A stretch of DNA of 64,000 nt. Source: Nitrosomonas sp. (lineage in GTDB: Bacteria; Pseudomonadota; Gammaproteobacteria; Burkholderiales; Nitrosomonadaceae). Below, one piece after another: positions 38,537 through 47,736 of this stretch. The DNA lies in assembly GCA_016721865.1 (NCBI GenBank), contig JADKHF010000053.1, positions 62,001-126,000 on the forward strand. Direction: 5' to 3'. The notes beneath the pieces are model-generated. The model was not told where the DNA came from. It did not search any database and saw nothing but the letters and a program-made list of their open reading frames with translations. Numbering within the stretch: position 1 is the first letter of the stretch; every line of letters starts with the position of its first letter. The position numbers were made by a program, and so were the translations under genes.

Positions 38537-39039
38537 GCAATCAGCTAACCCCTACCGACCTGATGCACCAGGCAAGAGATACAGCCGAAACATATTTCAA
38601 TCAAGCCGTTCGCATCATTGATGAAAAGTTTGGTGAAGGTTATGCCAAAGAACACCCCGGACTTATCGCCGGTTTCATAAAAACCGCGGCAAAAGATTTT
38701 GACACTTGCATGACACGTCAGGCACTTGATCACTTGGCAAGTGATTTTGATCGTCTGGCTGATGCTATCGAAGGGCTGGAATTAATTCGAGCCGGTGGCA
38801 AGCCAGTGCCTGATTCGATCATTTACGAAAGTGAGCTGATTTCCTTTGTGGCAGAACGGATGCCGTCAGTTTTTTCCGCTGCTATTGAATGTTTTCATGC
38901 CCAAATGAACGCAGATCCTGCGGATGCTGATGAAATAACGGGGCGTATTGCCTTCGGTGAAGATATCAGCTCTTTTCTGAACAAGATCGAATCGAATTTG
39001 CGAAAAATAATCCCAAGTTATTCGCCGCCTTGGATGTGA
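38533..39039 (+). CDS. Hypothetical protein of the integrated element (168 aa)
   Basis: The ATG at 38533 overlaps the alpA stop, so the two are translationally coupled; the longer frame from 38518 is not preferred. The product is helical and acidic (DFDRLADAIEGLELIRAGG), without membrane segments. I recognise no family. In P4-like elements, small genes between alpA and the primase are common. Confidence 0.65.
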   Translation: MSNQLTPTDLMHQARDTAETYFNQAVRIIDEKFGEGYAKEHPGLIAGFIKTAAKDFDTCMTRQALDHLASDFDRLADAIEGLELIRAGGKPVPDSIIYESELISFVAERMPSVFSAAIECFHAQMNADPADADEITGRIAFGEDISSFLNKIESNLRKIIPSYSPPWM

Positions 39040-39342
39040 ACGAACATCGCAATCGGGAGGTAAGGTTTAATGTTCCCATTGACAAACACAATCTTCTGGC
39101 TTTATTCTTTGTCCGTCATTGAATTATCAATGAACTGGTTTGACGGCCAGGTAACAGAGCGGACAACCGCTCCTAGGCGGTTTTTTTATGTCCGGTATTT
39201 ATGGCAGCCTTTTTATGGGCGTGTCGTATGGGAGGTGCGAAAGCGCCTACTGGTACTCTGTTCCAGTCCGTCAACCTGTGCGACATGCCCACCCTGTATG
39301 CGTATGGGGTGGTTTATACAGACCACAAAAGAGGATTAAGCC
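39040..39342 (+). other. Short region with terminator-like hairpin and doubtful ORF
   Basis: An 89-codon frame (39070-39339) has poor coding character. ACCGC-TCCTA-GGCGGT followed by seven T (about 39164-39187) is a clear hairpin terminator-like structure inside it, which argues against the long ORF. A short frame, MFPLTNTIFWLYSLSVIELS and onward, might be a leader. Confidence 0.4.
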
Positions 39343-39899
39343 ATGACAACACCTAATCAAACCCATCAATCAAAACCCCATCAATCAGTAATGCCGAACG
39401 CCTAGAAGAGCTGTGGAAAGCGTGCCTGAAATCTTCGGGGGTTAAATGCACTATTAGTTTCCTTGATTTCTCAGAGGAGACCCATGAAATAAATTCTGAT
39501 GGCGACAGAACTGACGCACGTATTACAAGAGATCAAATGCGCGGTATATTTCTGACGATTGAATCAATAATTTCAGAGTTAAAAGATATCAAAAGCTTGG
39601 TGCTAGAACACGCATCCAATGAAGATGAAAGTTGTGAAATCATCGAAATGATCGACGATGCCTTGAAGATGCTCGACCTTGCTTCAAGAATGGGGCGAAT
39701 GCATTTAAGCAATGCTGATGATTCCGATGGTGAAATTTGGCTTTGTCAAATATGGGTTAATGGATTTTTCTACACATTGAAACATGCAGGTGCCCGGCTG
39801 TTTGGGTTATATGAAGAAATTAACACTATTTACTTACGCATCGAGCAGACTGTAACTCCTGATGATGGAGGCGACCTTGCCATCGAAGCCCTACATTAA
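39343..39899 (+). pseudogene. Hypothetical element protein, frameshifted near the start
   Basis: Starting at ATG 39343 behind GAGGATTAAGCC, the frame reads MTTPNQTHQSKPHQSV and then shifts; one missing base near 39392 restores AERLEELWKACLKSSGVKC and the rest (GEIWLCQIWVNGFFYTLKHA), about 185 residues. It is soluble and acidic, with no family I recognise. Its end overlaps the start of the TOPRIM gene. Confidence 0.55.
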
Positions 39900-42741
39900 A
39901 CGGGTTGCTTCCATCGCACTGGGTGCTTTTAATAGCGTGCTGAATCACTGGCTGCCTGGTGGCAAGCATCGCGGCCATGAGTATGTGGTCTTGAATCCGA
40001 TGAGAGCGGACAGCGATCTGGGGTCGTTCTCAATCAATACGAATACGGGGGATTGGTCAGACTTTGCCACCCGTGACAGAGGAAAGGATTTAGTTTCTTT
40101 AGTCGCCTACCTGGAAAACGAGGCCCAAGGGAAAGCATCCGAACGGCTGGCTGCTTTTCTTAATATCCCACCAGAAAACAGCAACGCGCCAAAACGCACA
40201 GGGGGCGACTCAAAGCAACCCGGCAATAGTAATGCGTCAGCGTGCCAGAAAGAATCAAACAGTGCTGAAAATCCGGGCGGTGATGGTGACGGCTGGCAGT
40301 GTGTCATGCCGATTCCAGACAATGCACCCAAGCCACCGGCTGCACACTCAAAGCATGGGAAACCATCGAAGCGTTATCCGTACCATGATATTGATGGCCG
40401 CGTTAATTTTTATCATGACCGATACGACAAGCCCGAGGGTGAGAAAAAGCAGTTTTCACCGTTGACGCTTTGGGAAAAAGACGGCAAGCGGGAATGGCGG
40501 TTTAAGGTTCCATCCGGTTTGCGCCCGCTGTATGGGCTGCCGGGATTGCTGCAATATCCTGATGCTGGGTGCTGGTTTGTTGAAGGTGAGAAGGCAGCGG
40601 AAGCACTGCAAAAGCTGCTACCTGATCACCCTATCCTATGCTGGCAAGGTGGAAGCCAGGCCGTTACGAAATCGAATTACAGTCCGCTGGCTGGCCGTGA
40701 TTGCGTCGTATTTCCTGATAACGATCTGGCCGGGAAGAAAGCCGCTAATGATTTGATGAAGCAATTGACGGTTGCGGGTGCGCGTTCGGTTCGAGTGTTG
40801 GACCTTGAAAAGCTGGAGTTGACACCCGGCTGGCAGGGTGAAGGCAAAGACAAGATAGCAAACATTGGGCGGTGGCGAACCTTTGGCAGTCGGTGACGAT
40901 GCCGCTGATTTGGTTGAACGTGGCTGGAAGGCTGAGCATTTTTCCCTGTTGCTGAAGCGGGAAGATATTTTTATGCCGACTGATACCAAGGAAACAAAGC
41001 CAGCCAGTGCGAAGGATGACGGGCAGCAATCTGAAACTGTACAGCGTGGTTTTGAGCTATTCAATGACGGGCTGTATTTTCTGGAACCCACCAAAGACGG
41101 GCGATTACGCCGCCGCAAGATATGCGGACGGCTTGAAGTGCTGGCCTTGGCGCGTGATATTGATTCCAGAGAATGGGGTACGCTGGTTCGTTTCTCTGAT
41201 CCAGATGACAAGGTTAAGCAGTTGGTTATCCCTGCCCGTTCTTTTTAATGGCGATGGACTGATGCTTCAAGTCGCCTGTTATCTGAAGGATTAACCATTG
41301 CACCCAAATCACGGCAATTAGTCATTGAGTACCTGCAAACGCAGAACCCCGAGAAACGCGCCCGGACAACTGACCGCACCGGCTGGCATGGTGTTAATAA
41401 TGACCTGGTCTTTGTGTTGCAGGATGGCTCCATTGGTCAATCCGATGATGAGTGGCTATTCAGTGATAGCAAACCTGATTCAAGTCTATTCCGGCAGCGT
41501 GGCACGCTGAAGCAGTGGCGTGATCATGTGGCGGCTTTGTGTGTCGGTAATAGTCGCTTGACGTTTGCGGTATCGGTTGCTTTTGCTGCGCCCTTGCTGC
41601 ATTTGATTGAAATGGAATCGGGCGGCTTTCACTACAGAGGCACAACTTCAAGCGGCAAGACTAGCGCTTTGTTTATGGCTGGCAGCGTGTGCGGTTCCCC
41701 TGAATATCTCCAGCGGTGGAGAAGTTCAGACAATGGTCTGGAAGGCACCGCCCTTTCACATTGTGATGCAATCTTGACATTGGATGAATTGAAGATGATC
41801 GATGCCAGGATTGCCGGTGAAGCAGCCTATATGCTGGCCAATGGCTCCGCCAAAGTCAGGGTAAAACAGGACGGGGGCTTACGCAATACTGCCAAGTGGC
41901 GGCTGCTTTTCTTGTCTGCGGGTGAGCTGTCTTTAAGTCAGCATGTGGCTGAAGTAGGCAAGAAGACACCCGCCGGGGCTGAGTTGCGTATGGCGGATAT
42001 TCCCGCAGATGCCGGGCATGGTCTGGGCTGTTTTGAGAATTTGCACGGTTTTGGAAACGGGCATGAGTTCGCCAAAGCTTTGGGCGTGGCAGTCAATAAA
42101 TATTACGGCACAGCATTTCCCGCTTTCATTGAACATGTGCTAAAGAATCGTGAAAGCTTGCGTGATTCACTGGCTGATGCCCGGCTGAAGTTTGAGAAAG
42201 CAACGCTCACCAGCGAAGCCAGCGGACAGGCGCAGCGCGTGGCGGCAAGGTTTGCCATTGCAGGTGCAGCCGGTGAATTGGCCACCGATTGGGGCATTAC
42301 CGGCTGGCAGCCAGGCGAAGCAATGCAAGCCGCTATCACCTGCTTCAAGGCATGGCTTCAGGCTTTTGGCGGTGAAGGCAACAAGGAAGACCGGGCTATG
42401 ATTGATCAAGTTCGCCATTTTCTGGAATTGCATGGTGAAGCACGGTTTACCGATATTGAGCGGTCGATCGTTGATGATAACCACGCGCCAAAAACAATGA
42501 ACAAGGCGGGGTTCCGTAAAGAATGATGAGGGAAATCTTGAGTATTACTGTTACCCGGAAGTGTTCAAAGCGGAAATATGCAAAGGCTTTGATCATCGAG
42601 CGGCTGCACGACTGCTGATTGATCGGGGTTTTATGAAGCGAGGTGATGGAACGAATCTTACGGTAAGGATGAATTGCCGGTGAAGGTAGAAAGCGAGTTT
42701 TCCATGTCCTGCCGTCAATTGGGTTGATGAAAGATGATTGA
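39877..42741 (+). pseudogene. TOPRIM-DUF927 replication protein, several frameshifts
   Basis: The N-terminal part (HEYVVLNPMRADSDLGSFSI) and the TOPRIM-like core (WFVEGEKAAEALQKLLPDHP, DCVVFPDNDLAGKKAA) resemble P4-type primases. After ERGWKAEHFSLLLKRED the chain continues without a stop into a DUF927 helicase-like ATPase: FHYRGTTSSGKTSALFMA (Walker A), DAILTLDELKMIDA, and an end KRVFHVLPSI. Breaks lie near 40868-40872, 41247, 41271, 42519-42522 and 42673, both insertions and deletions. A TTG at 39877 behind GGAGG is the likely start; ATG 39865 is an alternative. A second start at ATGCCGACTG (about 40974) could separate two proteins. Confidence 0.75.
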
Positions 42742-42886
42742 CTGGAATGACGCTAATAAAACCGAATGTGGAGACGGAAATATCCGAAATGAGGCGGAAA
42801 GTCGTCGCCTGACTAAAAGGGGTATGATGCTCGGAAAGACGGTGTCGGGGGCGAAACCAAGCGATCATAATGGTTTTCGGATCTGA
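42734..42886 (+). CDS. Small element ORF (50 aa)
   Basis: The ATG at 42734 overlaps the restored stop of the DUF927 gene (42739-42741), which suggests coupling. The product (MIDWNDANKTECGDGNIRN at its start) is polar and of unknown family. It ends within the right arm of the inverted repeat. Confidence 0.4.
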   Translation: MIDWNDANKTECGDGNIRNEAESRRLTKRGMMLGKTVSGAKPSDHNGFRI

Positions 42887-42932
42887 CCCGACTTACCCGA
42901 CAAACCCGACCAAAAATAAAGGGATGGGATTA
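42855..42932 (-). repeat. Right arm of long inverted repeat with GTCGGGT iterons
   Basis: Read on the minus strand, TAATCCCATCCCTTTA is followed by three units TTGGTCGGG, TTTGTCGGG and TAAGTCGGG and the block AACCATTATG, matching 36459-36540. The arm lies just downstream of the replication gene, as crr lies relative to the alpha gene in phage P4. Confidence 0.75.
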
Positions 42933-43373
42933 GAGAAAGAAAATAATCCGCCCGTTGAAGGCGGGGCTTCAGATAATTGTTGCGATGCAAAAACGTATCC
43001 TGTGAATCCGATTGCAGTAACTTTGCTATTGACCTGTTGCAATAAAGCAACATTCACCAAAGAAGAAACAATAGAAGCAATCATCAATCTTCAAACCATC
43101 CCGCAGCAAGAACAAATCAGATCATGGGCGATACTCTGCTATAAGAACGGCATTGATCCACACCGTATCATTTACCCATTCACTCAATCACCAAACAAAG
43201 GCACAAGCTGCCAAGGGTGCAAGCACATAGAGATGCTGAAGGTTCCCACCGACAAACGCCCGGTATTCCGTTTTGTTTGCAGTCTGCGTCACCAGTTACT
43301 TGAAGTACATTATATCCATGAGCGTGTATTGCTTGCGCCTGAATCATGCCGTGATTACCTGCCCACTGCATAG
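42870..43373 (+). CDS. Cys-rich hypothetical element protein (167 aa)
   Basis: The C-terminal half has GTSCQGCKHIEMLKVPTDKR and FRFVCSLRHQL, a possible zinc-binding set of Cys residues. The N-terminal part overlaps the inverted repeat, so the real start may be a later ATG (42924). No family is recognised. It is probably the last protein gene of the replication module. Confidence 0.55.
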   Translation: MVFGSDPTYPTNPTKNKGMGLEKENNPPVEGGASDNCCDAKTYPVNPIAVTLLLTCCNKATFTKEETIEAIINLQTIPQQEQIRSWAILCYKNGIDPHRIIYPFTQSPNKGTSCQGCKHIEMLKVPTDKRPVFRFVCSLRHQLLEVHYIHERVLLAPESCRDYLPTA

Positions 43374-43384
43374 CCGGTAAGGGG

Positions 43385-43426
43385 GGTCGAAAGTGTGGTG
43401 CTTTATGCTTCTAGACCGTTTGCTTA
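43385..43426 (+). repeat. 42-bp direct repeat, copy 1
   Basis: GGTCGAAAGTGTGG, then CTTTATGCTTCTAGACCG, recurs at 43599-43640 with two or three mismatches over 42 bases. The unit can fold through GGTC/GACC and AAAG/CTTT. Confidence 0.8.
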
Positions 43427-43598
43427 CTTCCGTGTGCAAAGCCGCGTAATAATATAGGGGGGGGGGTTAAAATTAACCTATCATATTATCAACAGGTTAC
43501 AGATCAATAATCAGAACCATTCAATTACTTATCTGACAATTGCCAGATATCCACTTTTTACCATTGCATTTACCTGTTGCCAGTTGATGCCGTAGGCG

Positions 43599-43640
43599 GG
43601 TCGAAAGTGTGGGGCTTTATGCTTCTAGACCGTTCGCTTA
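43599..43640 (+). repeat. 42-bp direct repeat, copy 2
   Basis: This is the second copy of the repeat at 43385-43426, about 214 bp downstream in the same direction. The bases between hold a run of about ten G near 43456-43466 and no gene. The stretch 43374-43883 is otherwise non-coding. Confidence 0.8.
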
Positions 43641-43743
43641 GTCAGTTTTTTGTGTGCGGGAAATTCTGAGGGGGCCTATACCTTCAGGCATGATTAAAAA
43701 CCATGCAGAAAACTGCCCAAAAACCGGGCAGCGATTAAAAAAA

Positions 43744-43766
43744 TGTGGTAAGAAACGTGGTAGCTT
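43744..43766 (+). repeat. GTGGTA repeats near the right end of the element
   Basis: TGTGGTAA (43744-43751) and CGTGGTAGCTT (43756-43766), preceded by an A run, mirror the layout upstream of the integrase (35147-35176). They are candidate right-arm integrase-binding sites. Confidence 0.5.
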
Positions 43767-43883
43767 TTTTAATCATAAAAATTAATATGATTATTTACAG
43801 ATACTTGTATATTTAATGTGAATGAGACCCCCCCAACATCTCTTAAGAAATACCTCCCAACCATCTGATTTTAAAAAACAGAA

Positions 43884-44575
43884 TTAAACGAACTGTTCAT
43901 TGACGACAAGTTTCATCCCCATTTTTTCAGCACGTTGTGCCAGTTGCCGCAACACCCTTTCGCGATAGCGTTCTTCGTAGTAGTCCTACCCCTGATCGGT
44001 ATATTTTTCACCTTTGGTAAGCATGGTGTAGATCAGGCGTGCCAGTTTGTGCGCGGCAGCGGTTACGGCTTTAGGTTTATCCATGCCGTCCGCACATCCT
44101 GCGAAAGTACGCGCCCAGCGCCGACTTGCTGCTGCGCAATGCAATGCTGCTGCGGCCAATCTCAAGGCTTGGGCTTGCCCGGTTGATTACGCGCGCTTGG
44201 TCTTGCCGCTCATCACTTTGCCGCCGGTAATCCTGGTGCCGGGGCATAGCCCCAGCCAGCTCTCGAAGTGTCCTGCCCGAGCGCGGTGGTGACGTTGATG
44301 CCGTCGATGCGCGTAAGATCCACTCCGCACATCCTGAACAATTGCGTGCGCAGATCAAACTTCGGCGCGTTGCGGGCGCGACCACGCTTCTTCCCCTTCG
44401 CTGGTTCGCCGTCATGAACTTGCAGGCTTTGCAATTGCCCATCGATCTCCCGGTCGTACTCGGCGAACTGCGTGCCCTGGCTTCTCGGCGCGATTTGCGG
44501 CACGAGGCCGATTACTACGCTAATCCTCCACACGAATCGCCTGAGGCAGTTCGCAGAATTCAACAGCCAAACCCA
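43884..44575 (-). pseudogene. IS110-family transposase remnant, 5' truncated
   Basis: Fragments in several frames match the C-terminal half of IS110 transposases: HDGEPAKGKKRGRARNAPKF, RMCGVDLTRIDGINVTTAL, then (other frames) WLGLCPGTRITGGK-like and ALRSSKSALGAYFRRMCG blocks, ending VVNEQFV at 43884. The N-terminal DEDD nuclease part is absent. It lies just inside the candidate right attachment repeat. Confidence 0.8.
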
Positions 44576-44591
44576 TTTCATAACAATCCAA

Positions 44592-44624
44592 TTCCGTAGC
44601 AATTCAGAATAATCCGTTGAAGCC
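44592..44624 (+). repeat. Candidate right attachment repeat
   Basis: This copy matches 35110-35143 (TTCCGTAGCAAT, AATAATCCG, GAAGCC) and would be attR of a roughly 9.5-kb element. Confidence 0.5.
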
Positions 44625-44658
44625 TGTCGGACTTGATCATCATAGCGAGCCAAGTGGG

Positions 44659-44737
44659 AGAACGAGCGCAGTTTTCTCAATTTAGAAGTGCATAGCGAGA
44701 CTATGCAATGAAAAACTGAGGAAACATGAATCGTTCT
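44659..44737. repeat. Long imperfect hairpin, MITE-like
   Basis: AGAACGA (44659-44665) pairs with TCGTTCT (44731-44737); the arms continue imperfectly for about 26 bp, and an inner stem TGCATAG (44689-44695)/CTATGCA (44701-44707) is perfect. It may be a small non-autonomous element or a strong terminator structure. The bases 44738-45080 show no gene. Confidence 0.55.
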
Positions 44738-45080
44738 TCCATTGGCGCAGTAGATTGACCTTAAGTCCGACAGGTTTCTATCAAGGGGAAAATGCCTAAT
44801 ATTTTGTAATATGAGCTTATAATGAGGTCTGTAATTGATAACCATCAGCAAATCGCATGAGCAATAGCCATCGTTATTAGACGACAATTAACCTGACCGG
44901 GGCGTCAAGAATCATGTTAGGTGGTGTATCAAATCCTTCGAGTGGCAGCTGCTTTTGGCTGATACAATGAGTCATAGTGCACGGTTTTTGGTGTTAATTC
45001 ACATATTTACGTGCACCATTCTACCAGAATATATATTATTCAATTCAATCAGATATTTATACTTATTTAGTAAGCTCTAA

Positions 45081-46355
45081 TTAGAGTATCTTCCTTGCGC
45101 CGATCAAATGAAGTGAATCTTCTTTACTTTGATTTAGTAGATGCCATTTTCTGATCAAAGCCATCATAACTGATACAAATAATCCAAAAGCGACGATAAC
45201 CGTATAGATATGCACTTCCAGCAATATCAGCACGGCATACAGTGACAGCATCGTGAGAATACTTAAATTCTCATTAAAATTCTGTACTGCGATGGAATGT
45301 CCGGCACCCATCAGAATATGTCCGCGGTGTTGTAACAAAGCATTCATTGGCACAACGAAGAATCCGGCTAATCCACCAATCAACATCAGCAAAACAATTG
45401 CGATCCACAGATCTTTTACTAAAATCATAGCTATTACTACAATACCCATTGCTATACCCAATGGAATAACTTTTACTGACTGTCTCAATGAAACCCATCG
45501 AGCCGCCATAATAGCGCCCATTGCAATACCCACAGCAACCACACCCTGAAGTTGAGCGGCTTGGTTCAGTGGATAGTTCAGCGCCACTTCCGCCCATTTC
45601 AATACGATGAACTGTAGCGTTGCACCCGCTCCCCAGAACAAAGTTGTCACTGCAAGCGATATTTGTCCAAGTTTGTCCGTCCACAACAGCTTTATACAAT
45701 GAGCAAACTCATGAATCAGATAAAATGGATTCTTATTTGGAATACGGTGATCAACGCCAGTATTTGGAATGTAAAGATTAAATAATGCTGCAACAGCATA
45801 AATTATAGCTATCAAAATAATACTGCTTTCCAACGCACTATCAATACCTGTGTTAATAACTGGAAAATCGAATTCCATCACAACATTTGCAACAGCGGGG
45901 GTAATCAGAATACCGCCCAATACAGTACCTAACACGATGGATGCCACCGTCAATCCTTCTATCCATCCATTTGCGATCACCAGTTTTTCTGGCGGTAACA
46001 ATTCCGTCAAGATACCATATTTGGCTGGTGAATAGGCTGCCGCCCCCAAACCCACAACTGCATAGGCAGTCATAGCAAAATATTGATGCGCGGCAATAAA
46101 TAACAATCCGCAACCTATAATTTTAATGGTATTACTAATAAACATGACACGTCCTTTTGGCATCGAATCTGCAAATGCACCGACAAAAGGAGCAAGGATG
46201 ACGTAGAACAGCACAAAGACAAATTTCAGCATAGGTGTCAAATAGGCTGGGGCATGCAGATCAATCAATAATGCAATCGCCACAACCAGCAGCGCATTAT
46301 CTGCGAAAGAAGAGAAAAATTGCGCCGCCATAATGGTATAAAAACCACGTTCCAA
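45081..46355 (-). CDS. lplT: Lysophospholipid transporter LplT (MFS)
   Basis: A 424-residue, about 12-helix major facilitator protein with LplT hallmarks: FFSSFADNALLVVAIALL, VFVLFYVILAPFVGAFADS, KGRVMFISN and GLGAAAYSPAKYGILTELLP. LplT flips lysophospholipids across the inner membrane for reacylation. The start is TTG at 46355 behind AAGGA; an internal ATG at 46331 is an alternative. It is divergent from alr, with 252 bp between. Confidence 0.9.
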   Translation of the reverse strand: MERGFYTIMAAQFFSSFADNALLVVAIALLIDLHAPAYLTPMLKFVFVLFYVILAPFVGAFADSMPKGRVMFISNTIKIIGCGLLFIAAHQYFAMTAYAVVGLGAAAYSPAKYGILTELLPPEKLVIANGWIEGLTVASIVLGTVLGGILITPAVANVVMEFDFPVINTGIDSALESSIILIAIIYAVAALFNLYIPNTGVDHRIPNKNPFYLIHEFAHCIKLLWTDKLGQISLAVTTLFWGAGATLQFIVLKWAEVALNYPLNQAAQLQGVVAVGIAMGAIMAARWVSLRQSVKVIPLGIAMGIVVIAMILVKDLWIAIVLLMLIGGLAGFFVVPMNALLQHRGHILMGAGHSIAVQNFNENLSILTMLSLYAVLILLEVHIYTVIVAFGLFVSVMMALIRKWHLLNQSKEDSLHLIGARKIL

Positions 46356-46607
46356 TTTATTTCCTTGTAAGTTTATATTTCTAAGACATTCATTTACTAT
46401 GTCATTCTATTTTTCAACCACATGGGCAAGAATCACTGATTGCTGTTTTAATTAATCAATAACACCATCGAGAAACCGACATTAGCATATCATGCCGACT
46501 ATCTAATTTAAGTAACTCTACATAAAAATTGAATTAACACGCCGAATTTAGATTATTATAAAAAACTGCGAATCATACTCGCATCTGCTTACTCCGAACA
46601 TAAATTA

Positions 46608-47684
46608 ATGCCACGCCCTACCCAAGCTTTTATTGATCTTTCTGCGCTAACACATAACCTGACTATAGTACGTCAATATGCTCCACACGCACGCATCATG
46701 GCAATCCTTAAGGCGAATGCCTATGGCCATGGATTACTCCACACTGCCGGCGCACTAAAAGATGTCGATGGGTTTGCGCTCCTCGAATTAGATGCTGCAA
46801 TATGTTTACGCAATGCTGGCTATCGACAACCTATTTTACTTCTGGAAGGCTTTTTTTCTACAGAAGAATTAGCAATATTTGAACAGTACCAACTCAGTGC
46901 TGTTATTCATCATAATGAGCAAATTGCCATGCTGTCAGTTTCCAGATGTCACAAGCTGGATTTATTCATTAAAATCAATACAGGCATGAATCGTTTAGGA
47001 TTAGCGCTTGAACAATTTCCACAGACAATCAGCCATCTGATCGGGAATCAATATGCAAAAAGTATCACATTAATGACACATTTTGCCTGCGCTGATGTTC
47101 CTTCGGAGAAAGAAAATGTGACTCAACAATTGCAATGTTTTGAAGCAGTTACTAAGGGGTATAATTATCCGTGCTCACTCGCAAACTCGGCAGCAATTAT
47201 CCGCCACCCCGAAACCCATACCGACTGGGTGCGCCCCGGTATAATGCTGTACGGTGCTTCGCCCTTTCCAGACAGAACCGCATCAGAGCTTAATCTGCAA
47301 CCAGCCATGACATTGTCAAGTAAAATCATTGCGATACATGACTTAAAAGCCGGGGACAGAGTCGGTTATCACGGTCTTTTCCAGGCTGATCACCCGATGC
47401 GCATCGGTATCGTTGCATGCGGCTATGCAGATGGGTATCCACGTCACGCGCCGACAAATACACCGGTATTGGTGGACAATCAACGTAGCCGGTTATTGGG
47501 TCGAGTATCGATGGACATGCTGGCTGTAGACTTGACCGGCATTGAGAACGTGGGGCTTAATAGTTTGGTTATTCTCTGGGGTAAGGAAATATCTGTTGAT
47601 GAAGTGGCTCAAAGCGCTGAAACAACCAGCTATGAACTACTTTGTGCATTAGCACCACGAGTAGAAAGGATTGTTTCGCAATAA
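46608..47684 (+). CDS. alr: Alanine racemase
   Basis: The 358-residue PLP enzyme shows the cofactor Lys motif AILKANAYGHG near the N-terminus, the barrel segments FIKINTGMNRLG and LMTHFACAD, SLANSAAI, and GYADGYPR and RVSMDMLAVDLT in the C-terminal domain. It converts L- to D-alanine for peptidoglycan. The start at ATG 46608 fits the usual family length. The gene is intact. Confidence 0.96.
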   Translation: MPRPTQAFIDLSALTHNLTIVRQYAPHARIMAILKANAYGHGLLHTAGALKDVDGFALLELDAAICLRNAGYRQPILLLEGFFSTEELAIFEQYQLSAVIHHNEQIAMLSVSRCHKLDLFIKINTGMNRLGLALEQFPQTISHLIGNQYAKSITLMTHFACADVPSEKENVTQQLQCFEAVTKGYNYPCSLANSAAIIRHPETHTDWVRPGIMLYGASPFPDRTASELNLQPAMTLSSKIIAIHDLKAGDRVGYHGLFQADHPMRIGIVACGYADGYPRHAPTNTPVLVDNQRSRLLGRVSMDMLAVDLTGIENVGLNSLVILWGKEISVDEVAQSAETTSYELLCALAPRVERIVSQ

Positions 47685-47736
47685 ACAACTCTATAATCCA
47701 ATCTAATCGGAGTAAAAAACGGAATGATAGGTAGGT

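Noticed and set aside
43374..43883. Repeats here as a CRISPR array
   Set aside because: There are only two copies, 42 bp long and 214 bp apart, without regular spacers or cas genes.
44213..44887. 224-codon minus-strand ORF as an intact gene
   Set aside because: Only its second half matches IS110 transposase; the first half is a chance extension through non-coding sequence and the hairpin.
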